From positions 29,376-93,375 of the forward strand of contig JBEKLU010000005.1 in the NCBI GenBank assembly GCA_050010035.1: DNA of 64,000 nt, written 5' to 3'. Positions 43,141 through 51,160 of this stretch are shown here, piece after piece. Within the stretch, counting starts at the first letter, position 1. Each line of letters begins with the position of its first letter. Under the pieces are notes generated by a model, which ran no database searches, was not told where the DNA came from, and worked only from the letters and a program-made list of their open reading frames with translations. Source of the stretch: Roseiarcus sp050010035. Lineage in GTDB: Bacteria; Pseudomonadota; Alphaproteobacteria; Rhizobiales; Beijerinckiaceae. Position numbers and translations under genes: made by a program.

Positions 43141-43156
43141 GTAATCGTCCGTTAAC
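43141..43156. promoter_or_regulatory. Near-perfect CtrA-binding box upstream of the PilZ gene
   Basis: GTAATCGTCCGTTAAC differs from TTAA-N7-TTAAC only at the first base. It lies 88 bases before the PilZ start at 43244. Finding two such boxes before two consecutive genes strengthens the case for cell-cycle regulation of both. Confidence 0.5.
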
Positions 43157-43243
43157 CGCGTCGGCATTACAATTGAGAAGTTGCATCGACGGGCGACCAG
43201 CAACCACTTAGTGTGAGCCGTTCTTCATGGGCGATTTGGCGGA

Positions 43244-43873
43244 ATGCGGGAGTACGCCGGCGTGAGAACGGCCGCAGCATACGCGATCGACGCCGGGCGC
43301 CGCGAACGACGGCGCCATCAGCGCGTCAAAGTGCGCCTGACCGGCCAATTCATGCGCCAGGACCGACAAGAATTCCCCTGCGCGACGATCGACATATCGC
43401 CCGGCGGCATCGCCTTCGAGGCCGAAGCCAGCGGCGAGATCGGCGAGCGAATCATCGCCTATCTCAATCAGATCGGCCGCGTCGAGGGAACGGTCGCGCG
43501 TCATTTCTACGGCGGCTTCGCGATCCAGATGAAGCTGCCGCCGCTCAAGCGCGAGAAGCTCGCGGATCAACTGACCTGGCTGGCGAATCGGCAAGTCCTC
43601 GGCATGCCCGAGGATCGGCGCCACGAACGCATCGCGCCGCGCAACCGCAACACCACCCTGACCCTGCCGGGCGGGCGCGAGCATCTGGCCCGAATCATCG
43701 ACGTCTCGCGTTCCGGCGCGGCGCTCACCGTCGACGCGAACCCGCCGATCGGCACGCCGGTCACCGTGGGCGCGCGGCCGGCGCAAGTCGTGCGCCAGTT
43801 CAACGGCGGCGTCGCGGTCGAATTCAACCGGCTGATTCCCACCGAAATGTTCGACGAGGAAATCAGGCTCTGA
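43244..43873 (+). CDS. Protein with two PilZ-like domains
   Basis: The 209-residue protein contains two successive PilZ-type units. The first (about 20-110) has RRERRRHQRVKVRLTG and the ATIDISPGGIAFEAE strand; the second (about 120-205) has EDRRHERIAPRNRNTTL and ARIIDVSRSGAALTVD. The RxxxR and D/NxSxxG elements needed to bind cyclic di-GMP are visible in both: basic RR/RHxR stretches with DISPGG and DVSRSG. It probably links c-di-GMP to motility or surface polysaccharide. The start is ATG at 43244, with an in-frame GTG six codons later as alternative. Confidence 0.82.
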   Translation: MREYAGVRTAAAYAIDAGRRERRRHQRVKVRLTGQFMRQDRQEFPCATIDISPGGIAFEAEASGEIGERIIAYLNQIGRVEGTVARHFYGGFAIQMKLPPLKREKLADQLTWLANRQVLGMPEDRRHERIAPRNRNTTLTLPGGREHLARIIDVSRSGAALTVDANPPIGTPVTVGARPAQVVRQFNGGVAVEFNRLIPTEMFDEEIRL

Positions 43874-44110
43874 TCGCCGCGCGCCGAGGGAAGGCTTCGC
43901 GTCTCGCCGGCGCCGGCGCGGCGTTCGGAAGCGTCGCCGCCGTTCGCTAGAATTGTGCGATTTTCCTTTGCTCGGCGGCAGGACGGTTTCGCTATCGTCA
44001 TCCTCGACAGACGAACGACAACGATGGCGTGGCGTTCCTGGACCTCACGATCGAGGCGGGCGAACGCAAAGTTTCGAAGCCGAACCCGTCCCCCGGTTCC
44101 GCTTCGTCTC

Positions 44111-44146
44111 GAGGCCGGCCTCGCCCCAGGCCGGCCTCCTTTTTTT
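44111..44146 (+). terminator. Intrinsic terminator (10-bp stem and T-tract)
   Basis: GAGGCCGGCC pairs perfectly with GGCCGGCCTC across an 8-base loop and is followed by CTTTTTTT. It ends plus-strand transcription, most simply that of the PilZ gene 238 bases upstream, or of an unrecognised small RNA starting in between. It touches the 3' end of the convergent gene at 44146. Confidence 0.8.
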
Positions 44147-44676
44147 CAGCCGATCGCGACCAGCCCGGCGGCGAAGCGCCGCCAATTGGCGACGTAATTG
44201 GCGCCCGATCGCCGCAACCCGGCGATCGTCGCCTCGTCGAGCGTGCGCACGGCCTTCGCCGGCGCGCCGACGATCAGAGAATGGTCGGGAAATTCCTTGC
44301 CCTCGGTGATGAGCGCGCGGGCGCCGACCAGGCAGCCCCGGCCGATCCTCGCGCCGTTGAGAACGACCGCGCCCATGCCGACGAGTGAGCCGGCTCCGAT
44401 CGCGCAGCCGTGCAGGATTGCATTGTGGCCGATCGTGCAATCCTCGCCGACTTCGAGGGGAAATCCCGGGTCGGTGTGCAGGGTCGCGCCGTCCTGGATG
44501 TTGCTGCGTGCGCCGACCGCAATCCTTTCTCTGTCGCCGCGCAGCGTCGCGCCGAACCACACGCCGCAGTCTTCGCCCAGGACGACGTCGCCGATGACGC
44601 AGGCGTTGGGCGCGATCCAGAACCGGCCCGCGGCGGGCAAGACGGGTTTGCGATCCTCGAGGGCGTAGACGGGCAT
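44146..44676 (-). CDS. Gamma-carbonic-anhydrase-like hexapeptide-repeat protein
   Basis: The 176-residue left-handed beta-helix protein belongs to the YrdA/PaaY/CaiE group of the gamma carbonic anhydrase family. NACVIGDVVLGEDCGVWFGA and LRGDRERIAVGARSNIQDGA are typical, and metal-binding His residues appear in ATLHTD, TIGHNAILHG. True carbonic anhydrase activity varies in this group. The gene ends directly against the terminator of the convergent plus-strand transcript. Confidence 0.85.
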   Translation of the reverse strand: MPVYALEDRKPVLPAAGRFWIAPNACVIGDVVLGEDCGVWFGATLRGDRERIAVGARSNIQDGATLHTDPGFPLEVGEDCTIGHNAILHGCAIGAGSLVGMGAVVLNGARIGRGCLVGARALITEGKEFPDHSLIVGAPAKAVRTLDEATIAGLRRSGANYVANWRRFAAGLVAIG

Positions 44677-44786
44677 CGCGGCGGGCTCCTGCGGTGAAGA
44701 ATTCGCGTATAGCGCACCGCGCGCGGATCGCCTATCCCGAGCGCGCCGCGGTCGGCCGCCGCGGCTGAATACGAGGGAGGTCTTGG

Positions 44787-45440
44787 TTGCGTCTCGGCTC
44801 GTCGGCCCTTCTCATCGGGCTCGGCGCGCTCGCGCTGGCGGGCGCCGTCGCGCTGAATGTCGCGCCGCGGTTCGGCGCGCACGAGCCGCCGCGCCCCGTC
44901 GTCGTCACGCTCGGCGCGCAGCGGCTCACGATTTTGAGCGCATATTTGCGCCCCGAGGCGCGCCAGGGCGGCGCGAGAGCCGCGCTGGACCTCGCCGCCT
45001 TGTTTCCGGATTTTTCGCCGGCCGGCGACGTCGGCGACGTGAACGCGCGAACCGACCTCGCCGAGCGCTTCGCGCGCACCGTGTTCGTGACGGTCGCGCC
45101 GGCCGATTCGAGCCTCGACCCGGCCGAGCGTCCCGCCAAGCTCTACCAACGCTTCCTCGAGGAGAACTCCTGGAGCCATCCGGGCGGGCTCGTCGCGCGG
45201 GCGTTCGCAGCGGGCAGCCCGTTCGAAGGCGACGAACTCTACTACGTGGCGCCCGACGGGCGCGAATTCGCCGCCCGCTGCCTGCGGCCCGACGCCGAGC
45301 GCAAGACGCCGAACACCTGCATCTACGACGCCCGGCTCGGCGACCTCGACGTCGAGATGCGCTTTTCGGCGGCGCTGCTCTCCCAGTGGGCCAGGCTCAA
45401 GGCGGGCGCGCTCGGCCTGATCGAGGCGGCGCGCCGCTGA
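44787..45440 (+). CDS. Exported or membrane-anchored protein of unknown function
   Basis: The start is TTG at 44787, six bases after GAGGGAGG. The 217-residue product has an N-terminal membrane segment or uncleaved signal (SSALLIGLGALALAGAVALNV, about 5-25) followed by a soluble periplasmic domain. It contains VFVTVAPADSSLDPAERPAK, the phrase KLYQRFLEENSWSHPGGLVARAF and two Cys residues (about 171 and 181) that could form a disulfide. It resembles hypothetical proteins seen in Rhizobiales but I assign no function. It converges with the DUF3126 gene. Confidence 0.7.
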   Translation: MRLGSSALLIGLGALALAGAVALNVAPRFGAHEPPRPVVVTLGAQRLTILSAYLRPEARQGGARAALDLAALFPDFSPAGDVGDVNARTDLAERFARTVFVTVAPADSSLDPAERPAKLYQRFLEENSWSHPGGLVARAFAAGSPFEGDELYYVAPDGREFAARCLRPDAERKTPNTCIYDARLGDLDVEMRFSAALLSQWARLKAGALGLIEAARR

Positions 45441-45459
45441 CGTCGCGACGCGGCGCCGT

Positions 45460-45855
45460 TCACAAATCCTCGAGATCGAAATCGAGAATCGCCATTTGCA
45501 GCGTGAAGGTCTTGCCGGCGGGATCGTCGGCGGAAACGATCCCGAGGAAATCGTCGCCGTTGTTGAGCTCGACCGAATCGGTCTTCTTCAGGCGTCCGAC
45601 GACCCTGAGCTTGTCGTTCTCGAACAGGCGGCGCAAATAGTCCTGGATCACCGGACGCTCGACCGGAATCTTCATCTCGAACGCGAACGAGCGGTCGCCG
45701 TCTTCGTCGTCCACCGTGATCGAGCCGACCTTGCGTTCGCCCAGCGACACGTCCGCCGCGTCGCGTCCCCTCGAGCTCGGGACGACCGCGAGGGTCGGCG
45801 AGCCGAAGGATCGGCGCAGATGCGCCCGTAACTTGAGAATTTCTTGCTTGTCCAT
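45460..45855 (-). CDS. DUF3126 family protein with an internal duplication
   Basis: DUF3126 proteins are usually about 70 residues with the pattern LxAHLRRxFGxPxLxVVP...DDEDGDRSFxFxM. This 131-residue protein contains that unit twice: residues about 5-62 (LRAHLRRSFGSPTLAVVPSS to DRSFAFEMKI) and 69-131 (VIQDYLRRLFENDKLRVVGR to TFTLQMAILDFDLEDL). Function is unknown. It lies next to cysE, the usual neighbour in Rhizobiales. Confidence 0.8.
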   Translation of the reverse strand: MDKQEILKLRAHLRRSFGSPTLAVVPSSRGRDAADVSLGERKVGSITVDDEDGDRSFAFEMKIPVERPVIQDYLRRLFENDKLRVVGRLKKTDSVELNNGDDFLGIVSADDPAGKTFTLQMAILDFDLEDL

Positions 45856-45981
45856 TGGCGCGCCTCGATCGTCTGGCCGGGGCGAGCCTTTGCCATGGAT
45901 GGCCCCTCGCCCGCAAGCGCGGCGCGCGCCGACGCGCCGAACTGGCAGGGAACGACGCGTCGCCCCATGCGAGACTCGGCG

Positions 45982-46812
45982 TTACCCGTCGATCGCCTTG
46001 TCCGCGAGAATCTGGTTCATGTCGCGCGCCGGCTCGGCGCAGCCCGCCTCGCCGACGATGCGCGCGGGCACGCCCGCCACCGTCTTGTTGTGCGGCACCG
46101 GCGCGAGCACCACCGAGCCCGCCGCGACGCGCGCGCAATGGCCGACCTCGATGTTGCCGAGGATTTTCGCGCCCGCTCCGATCAGCACGCCCCAGCGGAT
46201 CTTGGGGTGGCGGTCGCCGGTCTCCTTGCCGGTGCCGCCGAGCGTGACGCCCTGCAGAATCGAGACGTCGTCCTCGATGACGGTCGTCTCGCCGACCACC
46301 AGACCCGTGGCGTGATCGAGGAAGACGCCCTTGCCGATGCGCGCCGCCGGATTGATGTCGACGCCGAACACCGCCGAGGCGCGGCTCTGCAGATAGAGCG
46401 CGAAATCGCGCCGGCCCGAGCGCAACAGAGCGTGGGCGAGCCGATAGGTCTGCAAGGCGTGGAAGCCCTTGAAATAGAGCAGCGGCTCCATCAGCCTGAG
46501 GCAGGCGGGGTCGCGGTCCAGCACCGCGATGAGGTCGGCGCGAAACGCCTCGCCGAACGAGGCGTCGCGCGAAACGACGTCCTCATAGGCCTGGCGGACC
46601 AGCGCGCTCGGCGCGTCGGAGTGATCGAGCCGCTCGGCGACGCGATGGATGACCGCGCCTTCGAGCGCGTCGTGGTTGAGGATCGCCGTCATCAGGAACG
46701 ACGCCAACGCCGGATCGTTGCGCGCCGCCGCCTCCGCCTCGATGCGAATGCGCGCGAACAACGGATCGTTGCGGCCGAGCCCGACGAGACGGGCGGTGGA
46801 ACCATGCGCCAT
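45982..46812 (-). CDS. cysE: Serine O-acetyltransferase
   Basis: CysE makes O-acetylserine for cysteine synthesis. The start at 46812 is preceded by TGGAGG; a GTG 12 codons upstream lacks this. The 276-residue protein has the helical N-terminal domain and the left-handed beta-helix with KGVFLDHATGLVVGETTVIE, the catalytic His region, then GVTLGGTGKETGDRHPKI. The C-terminal tail ends in DKAIDG. Feedback inhibition by cysteine is usual in the family. Confidence 0.94.
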   Translation of the reverse strand: MAHGSTARLVGLGRNDPLFARIRIEAEAAARNDPALASFLMTAILNHDALEGAVIHRVAERLDHSDAPSALVRQAYEDVVSRDASFGEAFRADLIAVLDRDPACLRLMEPLLYFKGFHALQTYRLAHALLRSGRRDFALYLQSRASAVFGVDINPAARIGKGVFLDHATGLVVGETTVIEDDVSILQGVTLGGTGKETGDRHPKIRWGVLIGAGAKILGNIEVGHCARVAAGSVVLAPVPHNKTVAGVPARIVGEAGCAEPARDMNQILADKAIDG

Positions 46813-46887
46813 GGGAGCCTCCAAGGCTGCAAAAAAATATTTTAGCACAGAAACGCCCGAGCTCGAAATGCGGCGCCGGCGCCGGCT

Positions 46888-47472
46888 TCAGCCCCCCTCG
46901 CCTCGCCCCGCCAGCGCAGCGCGGTCCGGCCACATGCGCGCGAAGATTTCGTCGCGCTTGACCCAGGCGTGCCAGGCGGCCGCCGCCAGATGCAGGGCGA
47001 GAAACGCGCCGATCGTCCAGGCGAGCCAGAAATGCGCCTGACCGCCGAGATGCGCCAGCGCCTTGTCGCGCGGAAAGAAACTGGGCCAGACGAACAGGCC
47101 GAACCACGGGATCTCATGGCCGCCGGCCGCCGAATTGACGTAACCGCTGACGGGAAGCGCGATCATCAGCGCGTAGAGGGCGAAATGCGCGGCGTGCGCG
47201 CTCGCGCGGGTCAACGGCGTCAGCGTCGCGGCGTAGGCCGGCGCGCCGGCGATGGCGCGATAGGCGAGACGCAGGAGGGCCAGGACCAGCACGCTCATGC
47301 CCAGCGACTTGTGCGCGAACAGCAATTCGACGCGCGGCGACTTGTGCTCCGGCAGCAACGCGGCGACGACGCCGATCGCGATGGCCAGGAAGATCAACGC
47401 CGCCATGATCCAGTGAAACGCGCGCTGCGCGCCGTCGTAGGAGTGAGGAATCGGCCGCGCGGCCATAGACAT
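46888..47472 (-). CDS. Cytochrome b561-type diheme membrane protein
   Basis: The 194-residue protein has four membrane helices and the His pattern of the bacterial cytochrome b561 (CybB) family: QRAFHWIMAALIF, LFAHKSLGMSVL, and later AHAAHFALYALM and LALHLAAAAWH. It probably passes electrons from quinol at the inner membrane. The start at 47472 follows CGGAGC. It is preceded by a 95-base gap after the cyclase-family gene. Partner proteins are not evident. Confidence 0.85.
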   Translation of the reverse strand: MSMAARPIPHSYDGAQRAFHWIMAALIFLAIAIGVVAALLPEHKSPRVELLFAHKSLGMSVLVLALLRLAYRAIAGAPAYAATLTPLTRASAHAAHFALYALMIALPVSGYVNSAAGGHEIPWFGLFVWPSFFPRDKALAHLGGQAHFWLAWTIGAFLALHLAAAAWHAWVKRDEIFARMWPDRAALAGRGEGG

Positions 47473-47567
47473 GCTCCGTCGTTGGCGGCGCCGAGCGGCC
47501 GCGCTCCCGTCTCGCCCGATAGCGCGCGATCTCGACGAGAATGCGACGGCCCGGCGCGGCGAGACGC

Positions 47568-48344
47568 TCAATCCTCGAGGATGGCGACCGCGCGCGTCCA
47601 GCCGGCGGAGGCGCGTTCGATCTTGACGGGAAAGCATGAAACCGTGAATCCGGTCGCCGGCAGCGCCTCGAGATTGTGCAGCTTCTCGAGATGGCAGTAG
47701 CCGATATGGCGCCCGGCCTTGTGGCCCTCCCAGATCAGCGACGCGTCGTGCGTCTGAGCGTAGCGCTTGGCGGTGTGGACGAACGGCGCGTCCCAACTCC
47801 AGCCGTCGATGCCGGTCACGCGCACGCCGCGCTCCAAGAGATAGAGCGTCGCTTCCGCTCCCACGCCGCAGCCCGAGGCGACGTAGTCCGGGCGCCCGTA
47901 TTTCGCGCCGGCGCTGGTGTTGACCAGCACGATGTCGAGCGGCTTCAGCGCATGGCCGATGCGCGCGAGTTCCTCTTCGACGTCGGCGGCGGTGGCGACG
48001 TAGCCGTCGGGGAAGCGGCGGAAGTCGAGCTTCACGCCGCTCTGAAAACACCATTCGAGCGGCACTTCGTCGATCGTGGCCGAACGCTCGCCCTCGTTCA
48101 TGGTGGGATGAAAGTGCCAGGGCGCGTCGAGATGCGTGCCGTTGTGGGTCGAGAGCTGAACACGCTCGACCGCCCAGCCCTGCCCGTCCGGCAGGTCTTC
48201 GGCCTTCAATCCGGCGAAGAACGGCAGAATCTGCGGCAGGCTCTGCTGGTGATCGATGTACTCGATCTTCGGCCCGTGGCCGGGCGGATCGGCGGGCACG
48301 TCGTTTTGCAGCGGCGCGGAAATGTCGATCAGACGACGCGTCAT
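47568..48344 (-). CDS. Cyclase-family metal-dependent hydrolase (kynurenine-formamidase-like)
   Basis: The 258-residue protein carries the family metal-binding signature HNGTHLDAPWHFHP (about residues 67-80) and a later Glu/His region (GVGAEATLYLLERGVRVTGIDGWS). Relatives hydrolyse formyl-kynurenine, cyclic amides or isatin-type rings. No other tryptophan-catabolism genes are nearby, so the substrate is open. It lies 30 bases downstream of the FAH-family gene and is likely in the same transcript, opposite the transporter operon. Confidence 0.82.
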   Translation of the reverse strand: MTRRLIDISAPLQNDVPADPPGHGPKIEYIDHQQSLPQILPFFAGLKAEDLPDGQGWAVERVQLSTHNGTHLDAPWHFHPTMNEGERSATIDEVPLEWCFQSGVKLDFRRFPDGYVATAADVEEELARIGHALKPLDIVLVNTSAGAKYGRPDYVASGCGVGAEATLYLLERGVRVTGIDGWSWDAPFVHTAKRYAQTHDASLIWEGHKAGRHIGYCHLEKLHNLEALPATGFTVSCFPVKIERASAGWTRAVAILED

Positions 48345-48374
48345 TCGTTCCTCCCTCGGCCGGCGGCGCGCTTT

Positions 48375-49367
48375 TCAGCGCGAACTCCGCCGCACCACCT
48401 TGTTGCGCAGAACGCCGATTTTTTCCACCTCGAGTTCGATCGTGTCGCCGCTTTCGAGAAAGCGGCCGATTTCGAGCCCGCAGCATCCGCCCACTGTCCC
48501 CGAACCGAAGAATTCGCCGGCGTGGATCGTCTCGTCCTGCGAGGCGTAGGCCAGAATCTCCTCGAAGGAAAACAGCATGCCGCCGGTGTCGGCGGCCGCG
48601 CGCGTCTCGCCGTTGACGCGCACGGCGACGCGCAGCGCCTGCGGATCGCGGATCTCATCGGGCGTGACGATGAACGGACCGAGAACGTTGCCGCCGTCGA
48701 AGCTCTTGCCCTTGGCGGGTCCGAGCCGGCCCTGCATCTCCAGCCCCTGCCGGTCGCGCGCGGAAAAATCGTTGAAGATGGTGTAGCCGAAAATATGGCC
48801 GCCCGCTTCGCCGACCGGGATATTGGCGCGCGTGCGCCGCGTCACGACGCCGAACTCGAGTTCGTAGTCCATGACCTCGCTGTAACGCGGCCACGTCACC
48901 GTCGCGTCGGGTCCGACCACGGTGAAGCGGTTGGTGATGTAGAAGATCGGAATCGTGCGATAGACTTCGGCCAACTCGCCGAGCGGCGCCTGCATCGCCG
49001 CGCGATAGGCCGCCTCGCCGCCCTCGCGAAGCGCCTGCATCGCCTGCGCGCCGCGCGCCGACTGGCGGATATGGGTCGCGAACGACATCGCGTCGCGCAT
49101 CTGCCGCGGCTCGGGCAGCGGCGCGAGAAGCTCGACCGATTGCCTCGCGACGGAAAGATCGTCCTCGCCGCCGCGCTTGTCGAACAGGCGCCGGGCGAGA
49201 TCGAGCCCCGCCTCGTCGGTGTCGATCAGCGCCAGCATCGACGCGAAGGGCGCCGCCGACGCCCCCTCGCGGCGCGCGGCGGCCTCGAGATCGAACAGTT
49301 TCGCATCGCCCGGATGAGCCAGGCCGACACGCGGCGCGCCGCCCTGCCGATAAGTCGTCAGCTTCAC
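48375..49367 (-). CDS. Fumarylacetoacetate-hydrolase-family protein
   Basis: The product (330 residues from the GTG at 49367, preceded by GGGGGAGG) has an N-terminal cap beginning MKLTTYRQGG and a C-terminal FAH fold with the metal site in DYELEFGVVTRR (about residues 158-169) and FGYTIFNDFSARDRQ. An ATG seven codons upstream (49388) is an alternative start. Family members cleave C-C bonds in diketo acids or decarboxylate and isomerise catabolic intermediates. With the cyclase-family hydrolase and the facing uptake system it suggests catabolism of an imported ring compound; the compound is unknown. Confidence 0.85.
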   Translation of the reverse strand: MKLTTYRQGGAPRVGLAHPGDAKLFDLEAAARREGASAAPFASMLALIDTDEAGLDLARRLFDKRGGEDDLSVARQSVELLAPLPEPRQMRDAMSFATHIRQSARGAQAMQALREGGEAAYRAAMQAPLGELAEVYRTIPIFYITNRFTVVGPDATVTWPRYSEVMDYELEFGVVTRRTRANIPVGEAGGHIFGYTIFNDFSARDRQGLEMQGRLGPAKGKSFDGGNVLGPFIVTPDEIRDPQALRVAVRVNGETRAAADTGGMLFSFEEILAYASQDETIHAGEFFGSGTVGGCCGLEIGRFLESGDTIELEVEKIGVLRNKVVRRSSR

Positions 49368-49394
49368 CGCCGTCCTCCCCCTTGCCATGCGTCA

Positions 49395-49424
49395 AAATAT
49401 ATACGATACTATTTTTTATCGATA
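49395..49424. promoter_or_regulatory. AT-rich divergent promoter/operator region
   Basis: Between the FAH-family gene (minus) and the binding-protein gene (plus) lies a short AT-rich block unlike its surroundings, including ATATATACGATACTA and the self-complementary TATCGATA at 49417-49424. It probably holds both promoters and an operator, perhaps for the GntR-family regulator encoded in the plus-strand operon. Confidence 0.45.
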
Positions 49425-49472
49425 ATCAAGAGCGACGTGTCGAACGCGCTCGACGGCGGGGAGGAATGAGGC

Positions 49473-50465
49473 ATGACGACGCAATTCGGCTTTGGCGACG
49501 CCAAGGGGCGCCCTGCGCGCCAAACCGCCGCCCATTGGCTGGGAACGGGACTTTTCGGCGCGGCGTTGGCTCTTTGCGCCGCGGGCGGCGCCGCGGCGGA
49601 CGGCGTCAAGGTGCATATCGCCTGCACTGCGACGTCCGACTGCGCTTCGGCGATGGTGGCGCGCGACGAGGGCGTCTTCGCCAAGCACGGCCTCGACGTC
49701 GACATGACGCTGATCGGCATCAACACCAACATCCCGCCGGCGATCGTCTCCAATTCGATCCAGATCGGCGGCCCGACAGCGACGGTGTTCCTGCAAGCCG
49801 TCGACGGCGGCCTGGATCTCGTCGCCATCGACGGCGCTTCGGCAATGGACCCCGTCGCCAACGGCCTGATCGCCGCCTTCGCCCGCAACGGCGTGACGAT
49901 CAAGGAAGCCAAGGACTTCGTCGGCAAGAAGGTCGGCGCTCCCGGCATCGGCGCGTTCCTGGACGTGCTGTTCCGCAAATGGCTGATGGAGCACGGCGTC
50001 GATCCCAAACAGGTGAACTTCATCGAAATCACCTTCCCGACCCAGAACGACGCGCTGAAATCGGGCGCCGTCGACGCCGTGCTGACCGCCGAGCCCTTCA
50101 TTTCGCGCATGACGGCGGCGGGGACGGGTTCGGTCGCGGTGCGCTACGCGGCCGAACTCGCGCGCACCGAGCCGATCATTTCCTATGTCTCGACGCGCAG
50201 CTACGCCGAACAGAATCCCGATGTCGTCAAGGCGTTCCGCGACTCGATCGGGGAAGCGGCGACCATCGTCAATTCCGATCGCGAAAAGGCGAGCGCGGCG
50301 ATTGCGAAGTTCACCAAGTTGCCGATCGAGATCGTCAGGATGAATCGCCCCAGTCTGGCGACGCCGCAGTTGAAGGCGAGCGACTTCGCCTGGTGGATCG
50401 AGGTGATGAAACAGCAGGACATGCTGCAATCCCAGATCGATCCGGCCAAACTCGTCTTCCCGTGA
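49473..50465 (+). CDS. NMT1/SsuA-type ABC transporter substrate-binding protein
   Basis: The 330-residue protein starts after GGGGAGGAA and has a signal peptide (hydrophobic run to about residue 42, cleavage near GAAA-DG). The mature part is a periplasmic binding fold of the NMT1/SsuA class: ARDEGVFAKHGLDVDMTLIG, NSIQIGGPTATVFLQAV, and DAVLTAEPFISRM. The ligand is unknown. Relatives bind nitrate, sulfonates, pyrimidine precursors or aromatic acids. It heads a five-gene operon with overlapping starts and stops. Confidence 0.87.
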   Translation: MTTQFGFGDAKGRPARQTAAHWLGTGLFGAALALCAAGGAAADGVKVHIACTATSDCASAMVARDEGVFAKHGLDVDMTLIGINTNIPPAIVSNSIQIGGPTATVFLQAVDGGLDLVAIDGASAMDPVANGLIAAFARNGVTIKEAKDFVGKKVGAPGIGAFLDVLFRKWLMEHGVDPKQVNFIEITFPTQNDALKSGAVDAVLTAEPFISRMTAAGTGSVAVRYAAELARTEPIISYVSTRSYAEQNPDVVKAFRDSIGEAATIVNSDREKASAAIAKFTKLPIEIVRMNRPSLATPQLKASDFAWWIEVMKQQDMLQSQIDPAKLVFP

Positions 50466-51160
50466 CGCGAAGCGCGGCGGTCGCGGCGATGGTTCGCGCC
50501 GACACACTTAGCGAGCGCGCTGCGGCGCTCGTCGAGGCCGACATCGTTTCCGGCGCCCTGGCGCCGGGAGCGCGGCTCGGCATCGCCGAACAAGCGGCTC
50601 GTTACGGCATCGGCGCGACGCCGCTGCGCGAGGGGCTGTCGCGGCTCGTCGCGCGCGGCCTCGTCGACGCGATCGGACAGCGCGGCTTCCGCGTCAAAGA
50701 AATCTCGCGCGAGGATCTCGCCGACATCGTGCGCATTCGCTCGCTGATCGAATGCGAGGCGTTGCGCCTCAGCATGGCGGCCGGGCGAGGCGAATGGGAA
50801 GGCGCGATCGTCGCCGCGCTGCACCGCCTCAAGCTCTATGTGCGCGACGCCGGCCGCGAATTCGGCGAAGGCAGAGCGGAGTTCGACGCGCTCCACAAGA
50901 GCTTTCACGCCGCGCTGATCGCCGCCTGCGGCTCGCCGCGCATGCTCGCCGCCCAATCCGATCTCTACGACCAGGCCTATCGCTATCGCCGCCTGATGAT
51001 GGCCAAGCTCGCCGACCCCGAGGAATTCCTGCGCGAGCACGAAGCGATCGCCGATCTCGCCATCGCGCGCGATGGCGAGAAGGCGTGCGCCGGGCTCGCC
51101 GCGCATATCGCCACGACCCTGGCGCATGTCTACGGCGAGGGCGCCGGAGTCTCGACATGA
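50462..51160 (+). CDS. GntR-family (FadR/FCD) transcriptional regulator
   Basis: The likely start is GTG at 50462, overlapping the upstream stop as GTGA; an ATG at 50489 is the alternative. The 232-residue protein has an N-terminal winged helix (IVSGALAPGARLGIAEQAARYG, LREGLSRLVARGLVD) and a C-terminal all-helical FCD ligand domain (about 90-225) with metal-binding-type His residues. It probably senses the transported compound or a breakdown product and controls the divergent promoters near 49400. Its 3' end overlaps the ATPase gene by 4 bases. Confidence 0.87.
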   Translation: MTRSAAVAAMVRADTLSERAAALVEADIVSGALAPGARLGIAEQAARYGIGATPLREGLSRLVARGLVDAIGQRGFRVKEISREDLADIVRIRSLIECEALRLSMAAGRGEWEGAIVAALHRLKLYVRDAGREFGEGRAEFDALHKSFHAALIAACGSPRMLAAQSDLYDQAYRYRRLMMAKLADPEEFLREHEAIADLAIARDGEKACAGLAAHIATTLAHVYGEGAGVST

